Shown here piece by piece: positions 15,863-24,543 of a stretch of DNA of 63,537 nt. Source of the stretch: Candidatus Fermentibacter sp. (GTDB lineage Bacteria > Fermentibacterota > Fermentibacteria > Fermentibacterales > Fermentibacteraceae); assembly GCA_030373045.1 (NCBI GenBank), contig JAUCPW010000050.1, positions 1 to 63,537 of the forward strand, in the 5' to 3' direction. The stretch's first letter is position 1. Each line of letters starts with the position of its first letter. A model generated the notes under the pieces. It saw only the letters and a list, made by a program, of their open reading frames with translations, ran no database searches and was not told the DNA's origin. The position numbers and the translations under genes are program-made.

Positions 15863-17713
15863 ATGAAGCTATTCCTGATCATGTTGGCGGTTGTCGTGTC
15901 GTCAGCAAATCCGGACTCAGCCACTCAGACAGACTGGTCGGGATACAAGAGTTCGGGGTACTGCGTACAGAATTGGGGTACAACCTTCGAATCCAACTCG
16001 GGAACTGACTGGGTCAGATCAGGTCAGTTGACCATCCTGCCTCCGACAACCCTGTTCGCCCCAGCGAACACACCTACCAGTGGGATCTGCAGCAGCGACC
16101 ATGATGATGATGGGTATCCCGATGTTGCTCTCTGTCTCAACGATTCCTACTACTGGCTCGAGAACCCGGGAACCTTCGAACCCGCCTAGGAAGCCCACTT
16201 CGTGGCTGCGTCTCCGCTCAGTTATTCGACCAACATAGCTGCCGCCGATATGGATCGTGACGGCGATTCCGATCTGATCGCCTCGGGGGCCCCTGGAAAG
16301 TGCTACATCCTGTTCAACTCCATGAGCGGGGAAAGCTGGGAGATCTACCAGGTGCCGCAGTGTTCCGCCTTCAGGCAGGTAGCTGCGGGAGACATCGACA
16401 ATGATGGAGATATCGACCTGGCCTGGGCTTCTATCAATGGCAGCATTGTTGCCTGGCAGGAGAACTTGAACGGAGCAGGCACGATGTGGCTGCGACAGAC
16501 TATTGGTTATGTGAACCCAGGAGCTTGGGGTGTCTGCCTTCTCGATGCAAATGGTGACGATTACCTGGATGTAGCGGTGACCCCAGGGTATCCCCAAGGT
16601 GGGGTCTGGCTTTACTTGTATGCCCCCAACGGCGCTGTGAAGTGGACCCCCTGCCCGGTCGACACAACAACGATGGAGGTCACGGGATGTTTCGAGATCT
16701 ACGCGGGCGATATCGACGGCGACGACGATCCCGACCTACTCACGGGCAGCTACGATTCTCCCGCAGGTGTTGTTCTCTGCTGGTTCGAGAACACGAGTGA
16801 GTCAGGTGACTCGTGGGAGCCCCATCCTCTTCCGTTGCCGCTTGGCGAGGGGGTGGGGCCGCTTGGCGAGGCAGTGGGATACGGGATTCACGATATCGAT
16901 GATGACGGTGATTCCGACATTTTCGGTGGTGTGTACTGCTTCAGTAGCCTGAACATCCTGAGATGGTGGGAATCCGTTCCCGGTGGTGACTTCATCGATC
17001 ACTGCATCGACGATGCATATCCACACCCCGGACAGGCCTGCTGCCTCGATGTCGAAGACAGCTCGATAAACTGCTATCTGGTAGCCGTATCGGAAAACTC
17101 TGCCGGAGTGAGAGCATGGATTCCTGAGCTTTTCAGAACCGGTCCGACACAGCTGTACTCGAATCTCCTCTACCTGAACTGTGATCCGGACTACTCCTGG
17201 GTCGAAATGACTGACGTGACTCCAGAAGGAACGTCAGCATCCATACAGGTTAGAGCCTCGGACAACCCTGCTGCGATGGGCGACTGGTCGGACGAGATCT
17301 ATGAGCCATGCTCACTTGATGGAATCCTGGACGATAACGCAAGCTGGCTCCAGTACAGAGTGAACCTCCAGACCAGCGATCCGGAGACCACCCCTGTCCT
17401 CGAGGATGTGGCCGTTTTCTGGAACCCGCTTTCCAACGAACCCGGGCCTATCCCCGACTCGCACCAGATGCTGCCCATATCACCCGATCCCGCCTTCGGG
17501 CCGGTCTCGGCGGTCATCGGCCTGTCGTCGAGTGTCGCTGTCACTCTCGATGTCTTTGATATCACCGGGAGGATGGTCGAGAGCACCTCGCTGTCAGAAT
17601 TCCAGCCAGGATGGCACACTGTTCTCCTGGGAGAGTTCCTGCCGGGTATCTACTTCGTACGGATGCAGGCGGAGGAGTTCGAGGCTACAGAGCGCTTCGC
17701 GGTCCTGGAGTAG
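15863..17713 (+). pseudogene. Secreted FG-GAP/VCBS repeat protein with sorting domain, interrupted by in-frame TAG
   Basis: One reading frame runs from the ATG at 15863 (signal peptide MKLFLIMLAVVVSSA) to 17713, broken only by TAG at 16187-16189. Downstream coding continues at once in the same frame; a GTG at 16202 could restart it. The product would be about 616 aa. It has FG-GAP repeats with calcium-binding DxDxDGDxD motifs (e.g. DMDRDGDSD, DIDNDGDID, DIDDDGDSD), then a C-terminal Por-type sorting domain (VFDITGRMVE ... GIYFVRM). The internal repeat context (...SWEPH, ...SWEIY) suggests that the stop replaces a Trp codon (TGG). Base composition is visibly less GC-rich than the neighbours. 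It is either a recent nonsense mutation, a sequence error or readthrough. Confidence 0.75.
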
Positions 17714-17757
17714 GCTTACTTGATTCGAATCATCGACCACGGGAGAGCATGAAGGAT

Positions 17758-17785
17758 AACCCCGGCCCTGCCGGGGTTTTCTTCA
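17758..17785 (+). terminator. Rho-independent terminator
   Basis: A 9-bp stem AACCCCGGC (17758-17766) and GCCGGGGTT (17770-17778) with a 3-nt loop is followed by TTCTTC. It lies 45 bp after the FG-GAP gene stop. A separate perfect 12-bp palindrome, TGATTCGAATCA, sits at 17721-17732 with no known role. Confidence 0.8.
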
Positions 17786-17911
17786 TCTCTGACAGATCCT
17801 CGAAAGCGCCCGGCCCTGTCCTGGAGCGGTCTGTCCGGACGATTCCGCGAAGACTTGCGCGACGGCCCGGAAATGCCGAGAATTGCGTGTCTCGAGCCGA
17901 TGGAGAGGCGA

Positions 17912-19342
17912 ATGAGGGTTCTCTTCCTGATCCACGACGTGATCACGATCCCCCTCGGCATCACCTACATCGCCTCCATCCTCCAGAAACGGGGTCACGA
18001 ACCGGGGGCCCTGACGATCCGGGATCCGGAACTCGACCGCCGTGTGAAGGACTGGAATCCCGACGTGATCGCCTTCGGCTGCACGACCGGCTTCCACAGG
18101 CAGTACTTCTCCGTGGCAAGACGCCTGAAGGACCAGCATCCCGACATCCCGATCATCGCGGGCGGGGCACACGCCACATTCTTCCCCGAGGACTTCGACC
18201 GGAATCCCTTCATCGACTACATGATCATGGGCGAGGCAGACACCGCCGTGACCCAGATGGTCGAAGCAATAGAGGGATCGAGACCGTTCCCGGACGTCGG
18301 CAACCTCATCCGGAGAGACTCCGGGCGAACCGTGAGAAATGCGATGCTCCCCCTCGTGGAGGACCTCGACACGATCCCGTTCCCGAAGAGGGACATCCTC
18401 GTCGGATACAGGCCCTCGACCGCCGACAGGGCCGCATTCTGCATCACCGGGCGCGGATGCCCCTACAGCTGCACCTACTGCTTCAACCACAGCCTGAAGA
18501 AGCTCTACAGCGGGCTGGGGACCTACGTCAGGAGGCGCAGCGTGGACAACGTGATCGGCGAGCTCGTCGAGCTGCGCGACGCGTCACCCGCCCTCCAGAT
18601 GATAGTGTTCCAGGATGACACATTCGTGCTCGGGCACGACTGGGTCAGGGAGTTCTGCGAACGGTACCCGTCGGAGGTCGGCCTGCCCTTCCACTGCCAT
18701 GTCCGTGCGAACCACCTCACGCCCGGGATTGCGAAGGTGATAGCGAAGGCGGGCTGCCTGAGCGTGAAGATGGCCGTGGAGACGACGGACGACAGGGCGC
18801 GCAACGATATCCTGGGCAGGAACATGGATATGGAGACGATCAGGGGCGCATGCAGGTCTCTGAAGGATGCCGGCATCAGGTTCGTGACCCAGAACATCCT
18901 CTGCATCCCGACCTGCTCGTTCGAGGATGACGTGCGCACCATGTCGTTCAATTCCGAGATGAGGCCGGACTTCACCTTCGCCACCCTGCTGCAGCCGTAT
19001 CCCGGCACGGAGATAGCCAGGTTCTGCAAGGAGAACGGATTCATCGACAGTGCCGCGGAGGCGCCCGAGACGCCCGACTCGTTCTTCCACGCGAGCGTTC
19101 TGGACATCCCGGACAGGAAGAGGCGGGAGAGGCTGAGGGCCCTCTTCGCTCTTTCGGTCGAGTTCCCCATCCTGATGAAGCTGGCGGGGTTCCTGACGAG
19201 ACTGCCTCTCGGGGGGCTCTACTCGTTCATGGACAAGATCTGGAAGGGCTACTGCATCAAGCAGCGGATCTTCCCGTACAGGCTGACCGCGGCCGAGTAC
19301 GCGCGTGACGTCATCTCCTACTTCCGCAGCAACTACTACTAG
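17912..19342 (+). CDS. B12-binding-domain radical SAM protein
   Basis: 476 aa from the ATG at 17912, preceded by GGAGAGGCGA; an in-frame start at 17855 lacks a convincing site. Residues about 1-140 are a cobalamin-binding-type Rossmann domain (GITYIASILQKRGHE, IIAGGAHATFFPE, MGEADTA). The radical SAM core begins with the [4Fe-4S] motif GCPYSCTYC (Cys183, Cys187, Cys190). The layout fits class B radical SAM enzymes, including methyltransferases and cyclases of lipid or cofactor pathways. Substrate is unknown. Its last 240 bp are duplicated at 21227-21471. Confidence 0.85.
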   Translation: MRVLFLIHDVITIPLGITYIASILQKRGHEPGALTIRDPELDRRVKDWNPDVIAFGCTTGFHRQYFSVARRLKDQHPDIPIIAGGAHATFFPEDFDRNPFIDYMIMGEADTAVTQMVEAIEGSRPFPDVGNLIRRDSGRTVRNAMLPLVEDLDTIPFPKRDILVGYRPSTADRAAFCITGRGCPYSCTYCFNHSLKKLYSGLGTYVRRRSVDNVIGELVELRDASPALQMIVFQDDTFVLGHDWVREFCERYPSEVGLPFHCHVRANHLTPGIAKVIAKAGCLSVKMAVETTDDRARNDILGRNMDMETIRGACRSLKDAGIRFVTQNILCIPTCSFEDDVRTMSFNSEMRPDFTFATLLQPYPGTEIARFCKENGFIDSAAEAPETPDSFFHASVLDIPDRKRRERLRALFALSVEFPILMKLAGFLTRLPLGGLYSFMDKIWKGYCIKQRIFPYRLTAAEYARDVISYFRSNYY

Positions 19343-19345
19343 GTC
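19100..19345 (+). repeat. Direct repeat, copy 1 (3' end of radical SAM gene)
   Basis: A 246-bp stretch recurs in the same orientation at 21227-21471, roughly nine bases in ten identical by eye. The two copies bracket the C25-type protease gene. The repeat starts within codons for LDIPDRKRRERLR and ends just past the stop codon. Confidence 0.85.
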
Positions 19346-19627
19346 ATCCACCGCGAACAGCGACACGACAGCATCCTGCCCCCACCGCGGGCCCGTCTTC
19401 CGCCTGAGATGCCCGCACCATGCAGGGTGTGGGGCTGTGCCGGCCAGCTCCTCGAGACCTCCAAAGGGGGTTTCTGATGCTTCCACAGACTGATCCCGGT
19501 ATCACATGCCACCAGTGTGCAGGTGGACCACGCCGCCCGCTGGTGCCATGCATTGCCATCCGCCGCGCGTTTTGGTATTGAAAACAGTCAGTGAGCATCA
19601 GGACCCATCCTGAAGCGGTGGTGTAGA
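19343..19627. other. 285-bp intergenic region with a possible promoter
   Basis: No gene is seen. A weak promoter candidate for the protease gene is TTGCCA (19553-19558), a 17-bp spacer and TATTGA (19576-19581). A GGTGGTGTAG stretch precedes the ATG at 19628 but is not a strong ribosome binding site. Confidence 0.35.
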
Positions 19628-21154
19628 ATGGACGTTGCAGCCATTGCCGCGCTGATACTCTCGATTCTTTCGCAACCCGCCGATCCATATTCGACTGCGG
19701 TCCAGACAATGAACCCGGATCCCGACTGGGTCGATCCCACCCCGTGGGAGTTCGCAGCACAGACCGGAGCCTACGAACCCTTCCGGGTCACACCCGTGCC
19801 GGGGGCCGACGAGTCGCCGGAGATGGTGATCCTCTTGGAGGAGGGGCTGACGCAGCAGATCGGCACGGAGCTGGTCCAGCAGTGGATGGACGACATCCAG
19901 GCCGAGGAGTACAGCGTCCAGGCCCTCGAGATCTCTTACGGCACACCGGAGGAGATCAAGGGCCTGCTCGACTCGCTGTACGATCTCGGACTCGAGGGTG
20001 CAGTACTGGTCGGGAATCTCCCGGCGGCATGGACGGCGGTGTGGGACACCGAGGCGCACCTGGGCGAGAAGTGCCCCACCGACTACTTCCTGATGGACCT
20101 GGATGGAGAGTGGCTTGACCTCTGGGTGAACTTCCCGCGCGACAGCGTGGCAGGCCAGGACGGCTACTATGACACCTTCCTGGGATCGCTCGATCCCGAG
20201 ATCTGGGTGGGCAGGATCAGGGTCGACAACCTGTCGGCGCTGGGCGACCCGGTGGCCATGCTCCAGGCCTACCTCCAGCGCAACCACCAGTGGCGCACGA
20301 CGGGGGATCCGCCTCCCGCCAGGGCTCTCTGCTACGTCGACGACGACTGGCAGGCTATGGGCGATATCTACCAGGCAGCGCTGGAGCTGTTGTACGAGGA
20401 CGTCGATCTCTTCTCCAGGAGCCCCGAGACCTGCGAGCGCGACTACGAGGAGTTCCGGCTGCCCGATACCTACCAGTGGGTGAGCCCCTTCGTGCACTCC
20501 AGCCCGAACAACCACTTCTGGATGCCCGCGGGGGGCACGACGAACTGGAGCGAGATCGTCCCGATAGCGCCCCCGGCACGCTTCTACAACCTCTTCGCAT
20601 GCTCGAACTGCCGGTTCACGACCACGAACAACATGGGCAGCATCTACGCGGTGGCCGCCCAGAACGGTCTTGCAGCAGTGGGCAGCACCACCAGCGGCGC
20701 CATGCTGCAGTTCAACTACTTCTACGGCCCACTGGGCGGCGGCGGCAGCCTCGGCGAGGCCTGGAAGCTCTGGTGGGACCGTATCGCACTGAACGGCCTG
20801 AGCCAGGTAGAACTGAACTGGCACATCGGCATGGCCCTCCTTGGTGATCCCTCCCTGGTACCCTCGATGTTCCTGACCGGGATAGGCGGGCAGGAGGGAG
20901 CAGGCGCATTCATGCTGTCCGTGGCACCGTCCCCCTCGACCGGTCCTGCTACTGTCACCGTCCTGAACTCTCCCGGGCAGGGCACTTCGGTGGATGTCTT
21001 CGACACCTCGGGCAGGCTCGTCCGGCGGACGGTCCTCGATGGCTGCGGTGCCGAGGCCTGCGTTCAGATCGACATCGACATCCCGGGCGTGTACCTCGTG
21101 CGCGCGAGCTCGGGCGGTCAGACGGAGGTCCGGCGCCTGGTCGTGATCGAGTAG
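19628..21154 (+). CDS. Secreted C25-family (gingipain-like) cysteine peptidase with sorting domain
   Basis: 508 aa. A short hydrophobic N-terminus (residues 3-16) serves as a probable signal. Residues about 60-400 resemble the caspase-like C25 fold: GAVLVGNLP, a DYFLMDLDGEW segment, PEIWVGRI, a candidate catalytic His290 in FVHSSPNNHF and candidate Cys325 in LFACSNC. These are the expected places for the His-Cys dyad. Residues about 430-508 are a Por-type sorting domain (VFDTSGRLVR ... GVYLVRA ... RRLVVIE). It is likely exported and acts on extracellular protein. The gene lies between two direct repeats. Confidence 0.75.
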   Translation: MDVAAIAALILSILSQPADPYSTAVQTMNPDPDWVDPTPWEFAAQTGAYEPFRVTPVPGADESPEMVILLEEGLTQQIGTELVQQWMDDIQAEEYSVQALEISYGTPEEIKGLLDSLYDLGLEGAVLVGNLPAAWTAVWDTEAHLGEKCPTDYFLMDLDGEWLDLWVNFPRDSVAGQDGYYDTFLGSLDPEIWVGRIRVDNLSALGDPVAMLQAYLQRNHQWRTTGDPPPARALCYVDDDWQAMGDIYQAALELLYEDVDLFSRSPETCERDYEEFRLPDTYQWVSPFVHSSPNNHFWMPAGGTTNWSEIVPIAPPARFYNLFACSNCRFTTTNNMGSIYAVAAQNGLAAVGSTTSGAMLQFNYFYGPLGGGGSLGEAWKLWWDRIALNGLSQVELNWHIGMALLGDPSLVPSMFLTGIGGQEGAGAFMLSVAPSPSTGPATVTVLNSPGQGTSVDVFDTSGRLVRRTVLDGCGAEACVQIDIDIPGVYLVRASSGGQTEVRRLVVIE

Positions 21155-21226
21155 TCCCCGGCCGCCACCGTCTCGCTCGCGCCATTAGCGGCAGCGATCT
21201 CCCCACTTCCTTGACGTCCGGGCGTC

Positions 21227-21471
21227 CTGGACATCCCGGACAGGAAGAGGCGGGAGAGGCTGAGGGTCCTCTTCGCTCTCTCGGTCGAGTTCCCTGTCCT
21301 GACCAGGCTCGCGGGAATCCTCACCAGGCTGCCTCTCGGGGGGCTCTACTCGTTCCTCGACAAGATCTGGAAGGGCTGCTGCATCAAGCAGCGGATCTCC
21401 CGTACAGGCTGACCGCGGCCGAGTACGTGCGCGACGTCATCTCCTGCTTCCGCAGCAACTACTACCAGGTC
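21227..21471 (+). pseudogene. Degenerate 3' fragment of a radical SAM gene (direct repeat copy 2)
   Basis: This matches the last 80 codons of the radical SAM gene at 17912 but lacks everything upstream. A 1-bp deletion near 21400 (ATCTCC-CGT against ATCTTCCCGT) shifts the frame, and the stop codon TAG has become CAG. Differences are spread evenly and many are synonymous, so it once evolved as a functional paralogue before losing its 5' part. It lies between the protease gene and the V4R gene. Confidence 0.8.
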
Positions 21472-21571
21472 TGAATCGGACAATACGCCGGTCCAGGCAC
21501 CCGTCCGCCGGGTACCATGACCGCGCATCCGGCTGCCCCTGGGGCCGGATCGACCGGGCTGACTGCGGAAA

Positions 21572-21595
21572 GGCGGGCAGGAAGGCCTGCCCGCC
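21572..21595. terminator. GC-rich hairpin, possible terminator of the V4R gene
   Basis: A perfect 10-bp stem GGCGGGCAGG/CCTGCCCGCC with loop AAGG lies 16 bp beyond the stop of the minus-strand V4R gene. No T-run follows on either strand, so it may be a weak or factor-assisted terminator or an mRNA-end stabiliser. Confidence 0.5.
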
Positions 21596-21611
21596 AGCGG
21601 AATGGAAGAGG

Positions 21612-22268
21612 CTACCAGGGGCTGGGCAGGCCCCACTTGGTGCAGAGTGCCGACGAGACTTCCCGCAGCTTCCTGGGAGGGCACATCACGAAACGGCACT
21701 GGGCGTCGCCGCGCGCAATGCAGGTGACCTCGCGGGTATCGAGCTGGATGCCCATGGCCTCGCCGCACCAGCCGGCAGAGTAGCCGCACGTGAGCCAGCA
21801 GACTGTCTTGGTGGTGGCGATGCCCCTCCGCTGGAACGATTCGGCCTCGTATGAATGGGGATGGTCGATGGCGAGGAGGTAGGTGTCGTCGGAGGCGGGG
21901 TTGCTCTCCTCGAGCACCCTTGCCTGGGCGAATCCGCCCAGGGCGAAGGACATCGGTCCCATCGCAAGCCTGTGCTCGGGGGGCATGTCCGGGAAGCGGC
22001 TGAAGTAGTACCTGCAGTCCGACGCCCCGATCGCCTTGCCGATCCTGTATATGGCGGCATCTGTGCCCGATCCCAGGACCTTCTCGAGTTCCTCCCGGAT
22101 GCTGACGGCGATGGATTCCGCACGGTACATGACGTAGCGCTCGCCCGAGACGAGGTGAGCTCCGATACTGGCATCCCAGGTCCTGTCCTCGAGCAGTCCG
22201 GCCGCACGGGCCTCCACTGCCTCGAACAACGGGGCAAAAGCCGGGGGACAGGTAACGTACTTGGTCAT
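21612..22268 (-). CDS. V4R-domain (4-vinyl reductase-like) protein
   Basis: 218 aa from the ATG at 22268, preceded by GGGAGAGACGGC. The C-terminal part (about 140-197) has the V4R pattern with Cys157, Cys161, Cys168, Cys183 and Cys191 (CWLTCGYSAGWC ... C-x7-C), as in the N-terminal sensory domains of XylR/DmpR-like regulators. V4R domains bind small hydrophobic ligands or zinc. There is no DNA-binding domain, so it may be a stand-alone sensor or carrier. Its partner is unknown. Confidence 0.65.
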   Translation of the reverse strand: MTKYVTCPPAFAPLFEAVEARAAGLLEDRTWDASIGAHLVSGERYVMYRAESIAVSIREELEKVLGSGTDAAIYRIGKAIGASDCRYYFSRFPDMPPEHRLAMGPMSFALGGFAQARVLEESNPASDDTYLLAIDHPHSYEAESFQRRGIATTKTVCWLTCGYSAGWCGEAMGIQLDTREVTCIARGDAQCRFVMCPPRKLREVSSALCTKWGLPSPW

Positions 22269-22548
22269 GCCGTCTCTCCCTGGAGGTGGTGGGATCATTT
22301 AGCCGGCGGACCGGCGGGGGATGGGCTGCATACTGACGCATCAGGCGATCCCCGTCAACTCGGTTTCAGCACTTCGAAACCCGCTCGGCGGGCATGCCGC
22401 GTGATAGACATCGTCCGGGCCGAAGGGCCGGAAATGGTTCGAGACCCCTGCAGTCCGGCCCGGGCTTGCCCTGTGAGTGCGGCTCGGCGATCTTCCAGCG
22501 CGGTCGCTCTGTTCGGATCGGTACTGAAATGCCGGAGGCGGAGGAGCA
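22269..22548. other. 280-bp divergent intergenic region
   Basis: The region separates the minus-strand V4R gene from the plus-strand glycosyltransferase. Some open frame exists but no credible gene. The only recognisable element is CGGAGGAGCAG before the start at 22549. Confidence 0.4.
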
Positions 22549-23733
22549 GTGAGGGTACTCTTCGCGGATTTCATCAGATCGGAGATAGGCGGAGGGCACA
22601 TGGTGCTTGCCAGGCTCGCCAACCGTTTCGCGGGCGATCCGGCGAAGGGCGTCACTCCGCTGGTGTTCGTCAACGACATGGGCCGGTTCGCGGAGAGGTT
22701 CCTCGACGAAGGCGTGGCCAGGACCATGTTCCGTTTTCCCGGCTCGCTCCGGAAGGTCGACAGGAGAAGCGGCCTTCTCGCGGCTGCGGTCCTCCTGGCA
22801 AGGCTGACACCCTTCCTCGTGTCGTTCACGATCCGCCTGACGCGCCTATGCGTGCGGGAGAGGATAGATCTCATCCACGCCAACGGGATGACGATGCTGG
22901 CCCTCGCCGTGCTGCCGTCACTGCTCTCGCGGGCGAAACTGGTGTTCCACATGCACGACGCACTCCTGACCGAGGAGGAGGGCGGCAACATGAGCCGCGG
23001 CGGGAGGAATGCCCTGCTCCTTCTCGCGGGGCGTTTCGCCTCAGCGGTGATCGCGAACTCGGGGTTCGTGAGGGATGCGGCGGTGTCGGCCGATCTCCGC
23101 CTCGCGTCGAAGACGGTCACGATCCACAACGGAGTCGAGGAGACGTCTCCCGAGCCGCTGCGCGCCGGAGCCCCGGGTGACGGGCTGAAGATGCTGAGTT
23201 TCGGCAGGCTGGTGCCCGAGAAGGGATTCGCACAGGGCCTGGAAGCCGTCGCGATCCTCAAGGGCAGGTACGGAATCGACGTCGAGTACTCGATACTCGG
23301 CGTGGGCCCCGACTCCGACCGCCTTTCCGGCCTGGCGGCATCGCTGGGCATCGCCGACAGGGTGAGGCTGCCCGGGTTCGTCGACGAGGTGAGGCGCTGG
23401 ATTGCCGAAACCGACGTGGTCCTCGTGCCCTCGCTCTGGCAGGAGCCGTTCGGCCTCACGGTGATCGAGGCGATGGCGTGCGGAAGGCCGGTGATCGCGA
23501 CGAGGGTGGGCGGCATCCCCGAGATAGTCACCGAAGGGGAGGACGGCTTCCTGATAGATCCCGGCAACGCGGCCGGAGAGGCTGCGGCCAGGATTGCCGC
23601 CCTGGCCGCCGATCCTGCACTCGGGTCCCGCATGGCGGCCTGCGCGGCGGAAACCGTGGGACGGCGGTTCACGATGGATGTCATGGCCGGCCGTGTAGCC
23701 TCACTGTACGCTTCACTCGTCGCGGAGGCCTGA
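22549..23733 (+). CDS. Glycosyltransferase family 4
   Basis: 394 aa, GT-B fold. The N-terminal domain (about 1-195) includes GGGHMVLARLANRF and HANGMTMLA. The C-terminal nucleotide-sugar domain includes SFGRLVPEKGFAQGLEAVA, RVRLPGFVDEV and the GT4 signature QEPFGLTVIEAMACGRPVIATR (Glu-x7-Glu). It likely transfers a sugar to a lipid or polysaccharide acceptor at the cytoplasmic membrane. The first codon is GTG after GGAGGAGCA. It is a single gene without other sugar genes beside it. Confidence 0.87.
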   Translation: MRVLFADFIRSEIGGGHMVLARLANRFAGDPAKGVTPLVFVNDMGRFAERFLDEGVARTMFRFPGSLRKVDRRSGLLAAAVLLARLTPFLVSFTIRLTRLCVRERIDLIHANGMTMLALAVLPSLLSRAKLVFHMHDALLTEEEGGNMSRGGRNALLLLAGRFASAVIANSGFVRDAAVSADLRLASKTVTIHNGVEETSPEPLRAGAPGDGLKMLSFGRLVPEKGFAQGLEAVAILKGRYGIDVEYSILGVGPDSDRLSGLAASLGIADRVRLPGFVDEVRRWIAETDVVLVPSLWQEPFGLTVIEAMACGRPVIATRVGGIPEIVTEGEDGFLIDPGNAAGEAAARIAALAADPALGSRMAACAAETVGRRFTMDVMAGRVASLYASLVAEA

Positions 23734-23880
23734 CGCGGGGCTTCGCGTCGTCGACCCGCCCGCCCCGATCACATCGACAGCGGCCACCACATGGTCCGCC
23801 AGATGCTCCGGAGCCGGTGACCCTGTCCCGGTTTCAGGGGACCATCCCTCGGCGGTCGATCCACCCGCACCGAACCGGGC

Positions 23881-23909
23881 TTGCATGAAAGAATGCTCCG
23901 AGATATGTT
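23881..23909 (+). promoter_or_regulatory. Promoter of the TetR-RND operon
   Basis: TTGCAT (23881-23886), a 17-bp spacer and TATGTT (23904-23909). The match is moderate. Its position just before a palindromic operator supports it. Confidence 0.45.
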
Positions 23910-23912
23910 CCG

Positions 23913-23928
23913 CTGACCGAACGGTCAG
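23913..23928 (+). promoter_or_regulatory. TetR-type palindromic operator
   Basis: CTGACCG-AA-CGGTCAG is a perfect 7-bp inverted repeat. It resembles TGACCGNNCGGTCA-type sites bound by TetR/AcrR repressors. It begins 3 bp after the -10 box and ends 9 bp before the tetR start, so autorepression and control of the efflux genes are likely. Confidence 0.75.
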
Positions 23929-23937
23929 TCAGGAGGC

Positions 23938-24543
23938 GTGATGAGCGGCAAGGAAAGGATTCTGGAGGTTGCGGAGGATCTCTTCGCCGAGAGGGGATTC
24001 ACCGGCACCTCGATGAACGAGATAGCGGAAAAGGCTGGCGTGGCCAAGAGCCTCATCTACCACCACTTCGAGTCGAAGAAGGACCTGTGGCGAGCCATGG
24101 TCAGGCACTACCACGACAGCTCCGATCTCCTCGAGAGGTTCTTCGCCACCCTCTCGGACGACGACCCTGATGTGATGGTCGATCTCGTGACGGGTCGCGA
24201 CGGCCTCTTCGAGTTCTTCAGGAAGAACCCCAAGCTGGTCAGACTCTTCTCGTGGCTCAACGTGCAGAGCGAATTCGAGCCGGAGTACCTCGACGAGGAG
24301 CTGAGGGGAAGGATCATCAGCAGGCTCCGCGACCTGCAGAGGAAGGGTTGCATAAGACCAGACATCAACCCTGCCGTCATCCCGGTGGTAGTGCTGCTCT
24401 TGACGATGAACTGGTTCGCGTCGAGGTGGCTGTTCGCAGGCTGGTTCGGGAACACCGTGCCCGGGGAAGACATAGATGATGCATTCATTGGCGGTGTGAT
24501 GGACATCATCGTGAGAGGAACCACGTGCGATGAGAAGGCCTGA
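23938..24543 (+). CDS. TetR/AcrR family transcriptional regulator
   Basis: 201 aa. The N-terminal helix-turn-helix (about 4-50) reads ILEVAEDLFAERGFTGTSMNEIAEKAGVAKSLIYHHFESKKDLW, close to the family consensus. The C-terminal ligand domain is unassigned. AGGAGGCGTG precedes the start, with GTG at 23938 or ATG at 23941. The gene overlaps the next one by 14 bp. It probably represses the downstream efflux system until a substrate binds. Confidence 0.9.
   Translation: MMSGKERILEVAEDLFAERGFTGTSMNEIAEKAGVAKSLIYHHFESKKDLWRAMVRHYHDSSDLLERFFATLSDDDPDVMVDLVTGRDGLFEFFRKNPKLVRLFSWLNVQSEFEPEYLDEELRGRIISRLRDLQRKGCIRPDINPAVIPVVVLLLTMNWFASRWLFAGWFGNTVPGEDIDDAFIGGVMDIIVRGTTCDEKA

Noticed and set aside
16187-16189. 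TAG read as pyrrolysine
   Set aside because: The internal repeat context predicts Trp, the neighbour genes also use TAG as a normal stop, and no pyl genes are visible in the window.
17721-17732. Perfect 12-bp palindrome TGATTCGAATCA as a regulatory site
   Set aside because: It lies just after a stop codon and before a terminator, with no promoter nearby; no function can be assigned.
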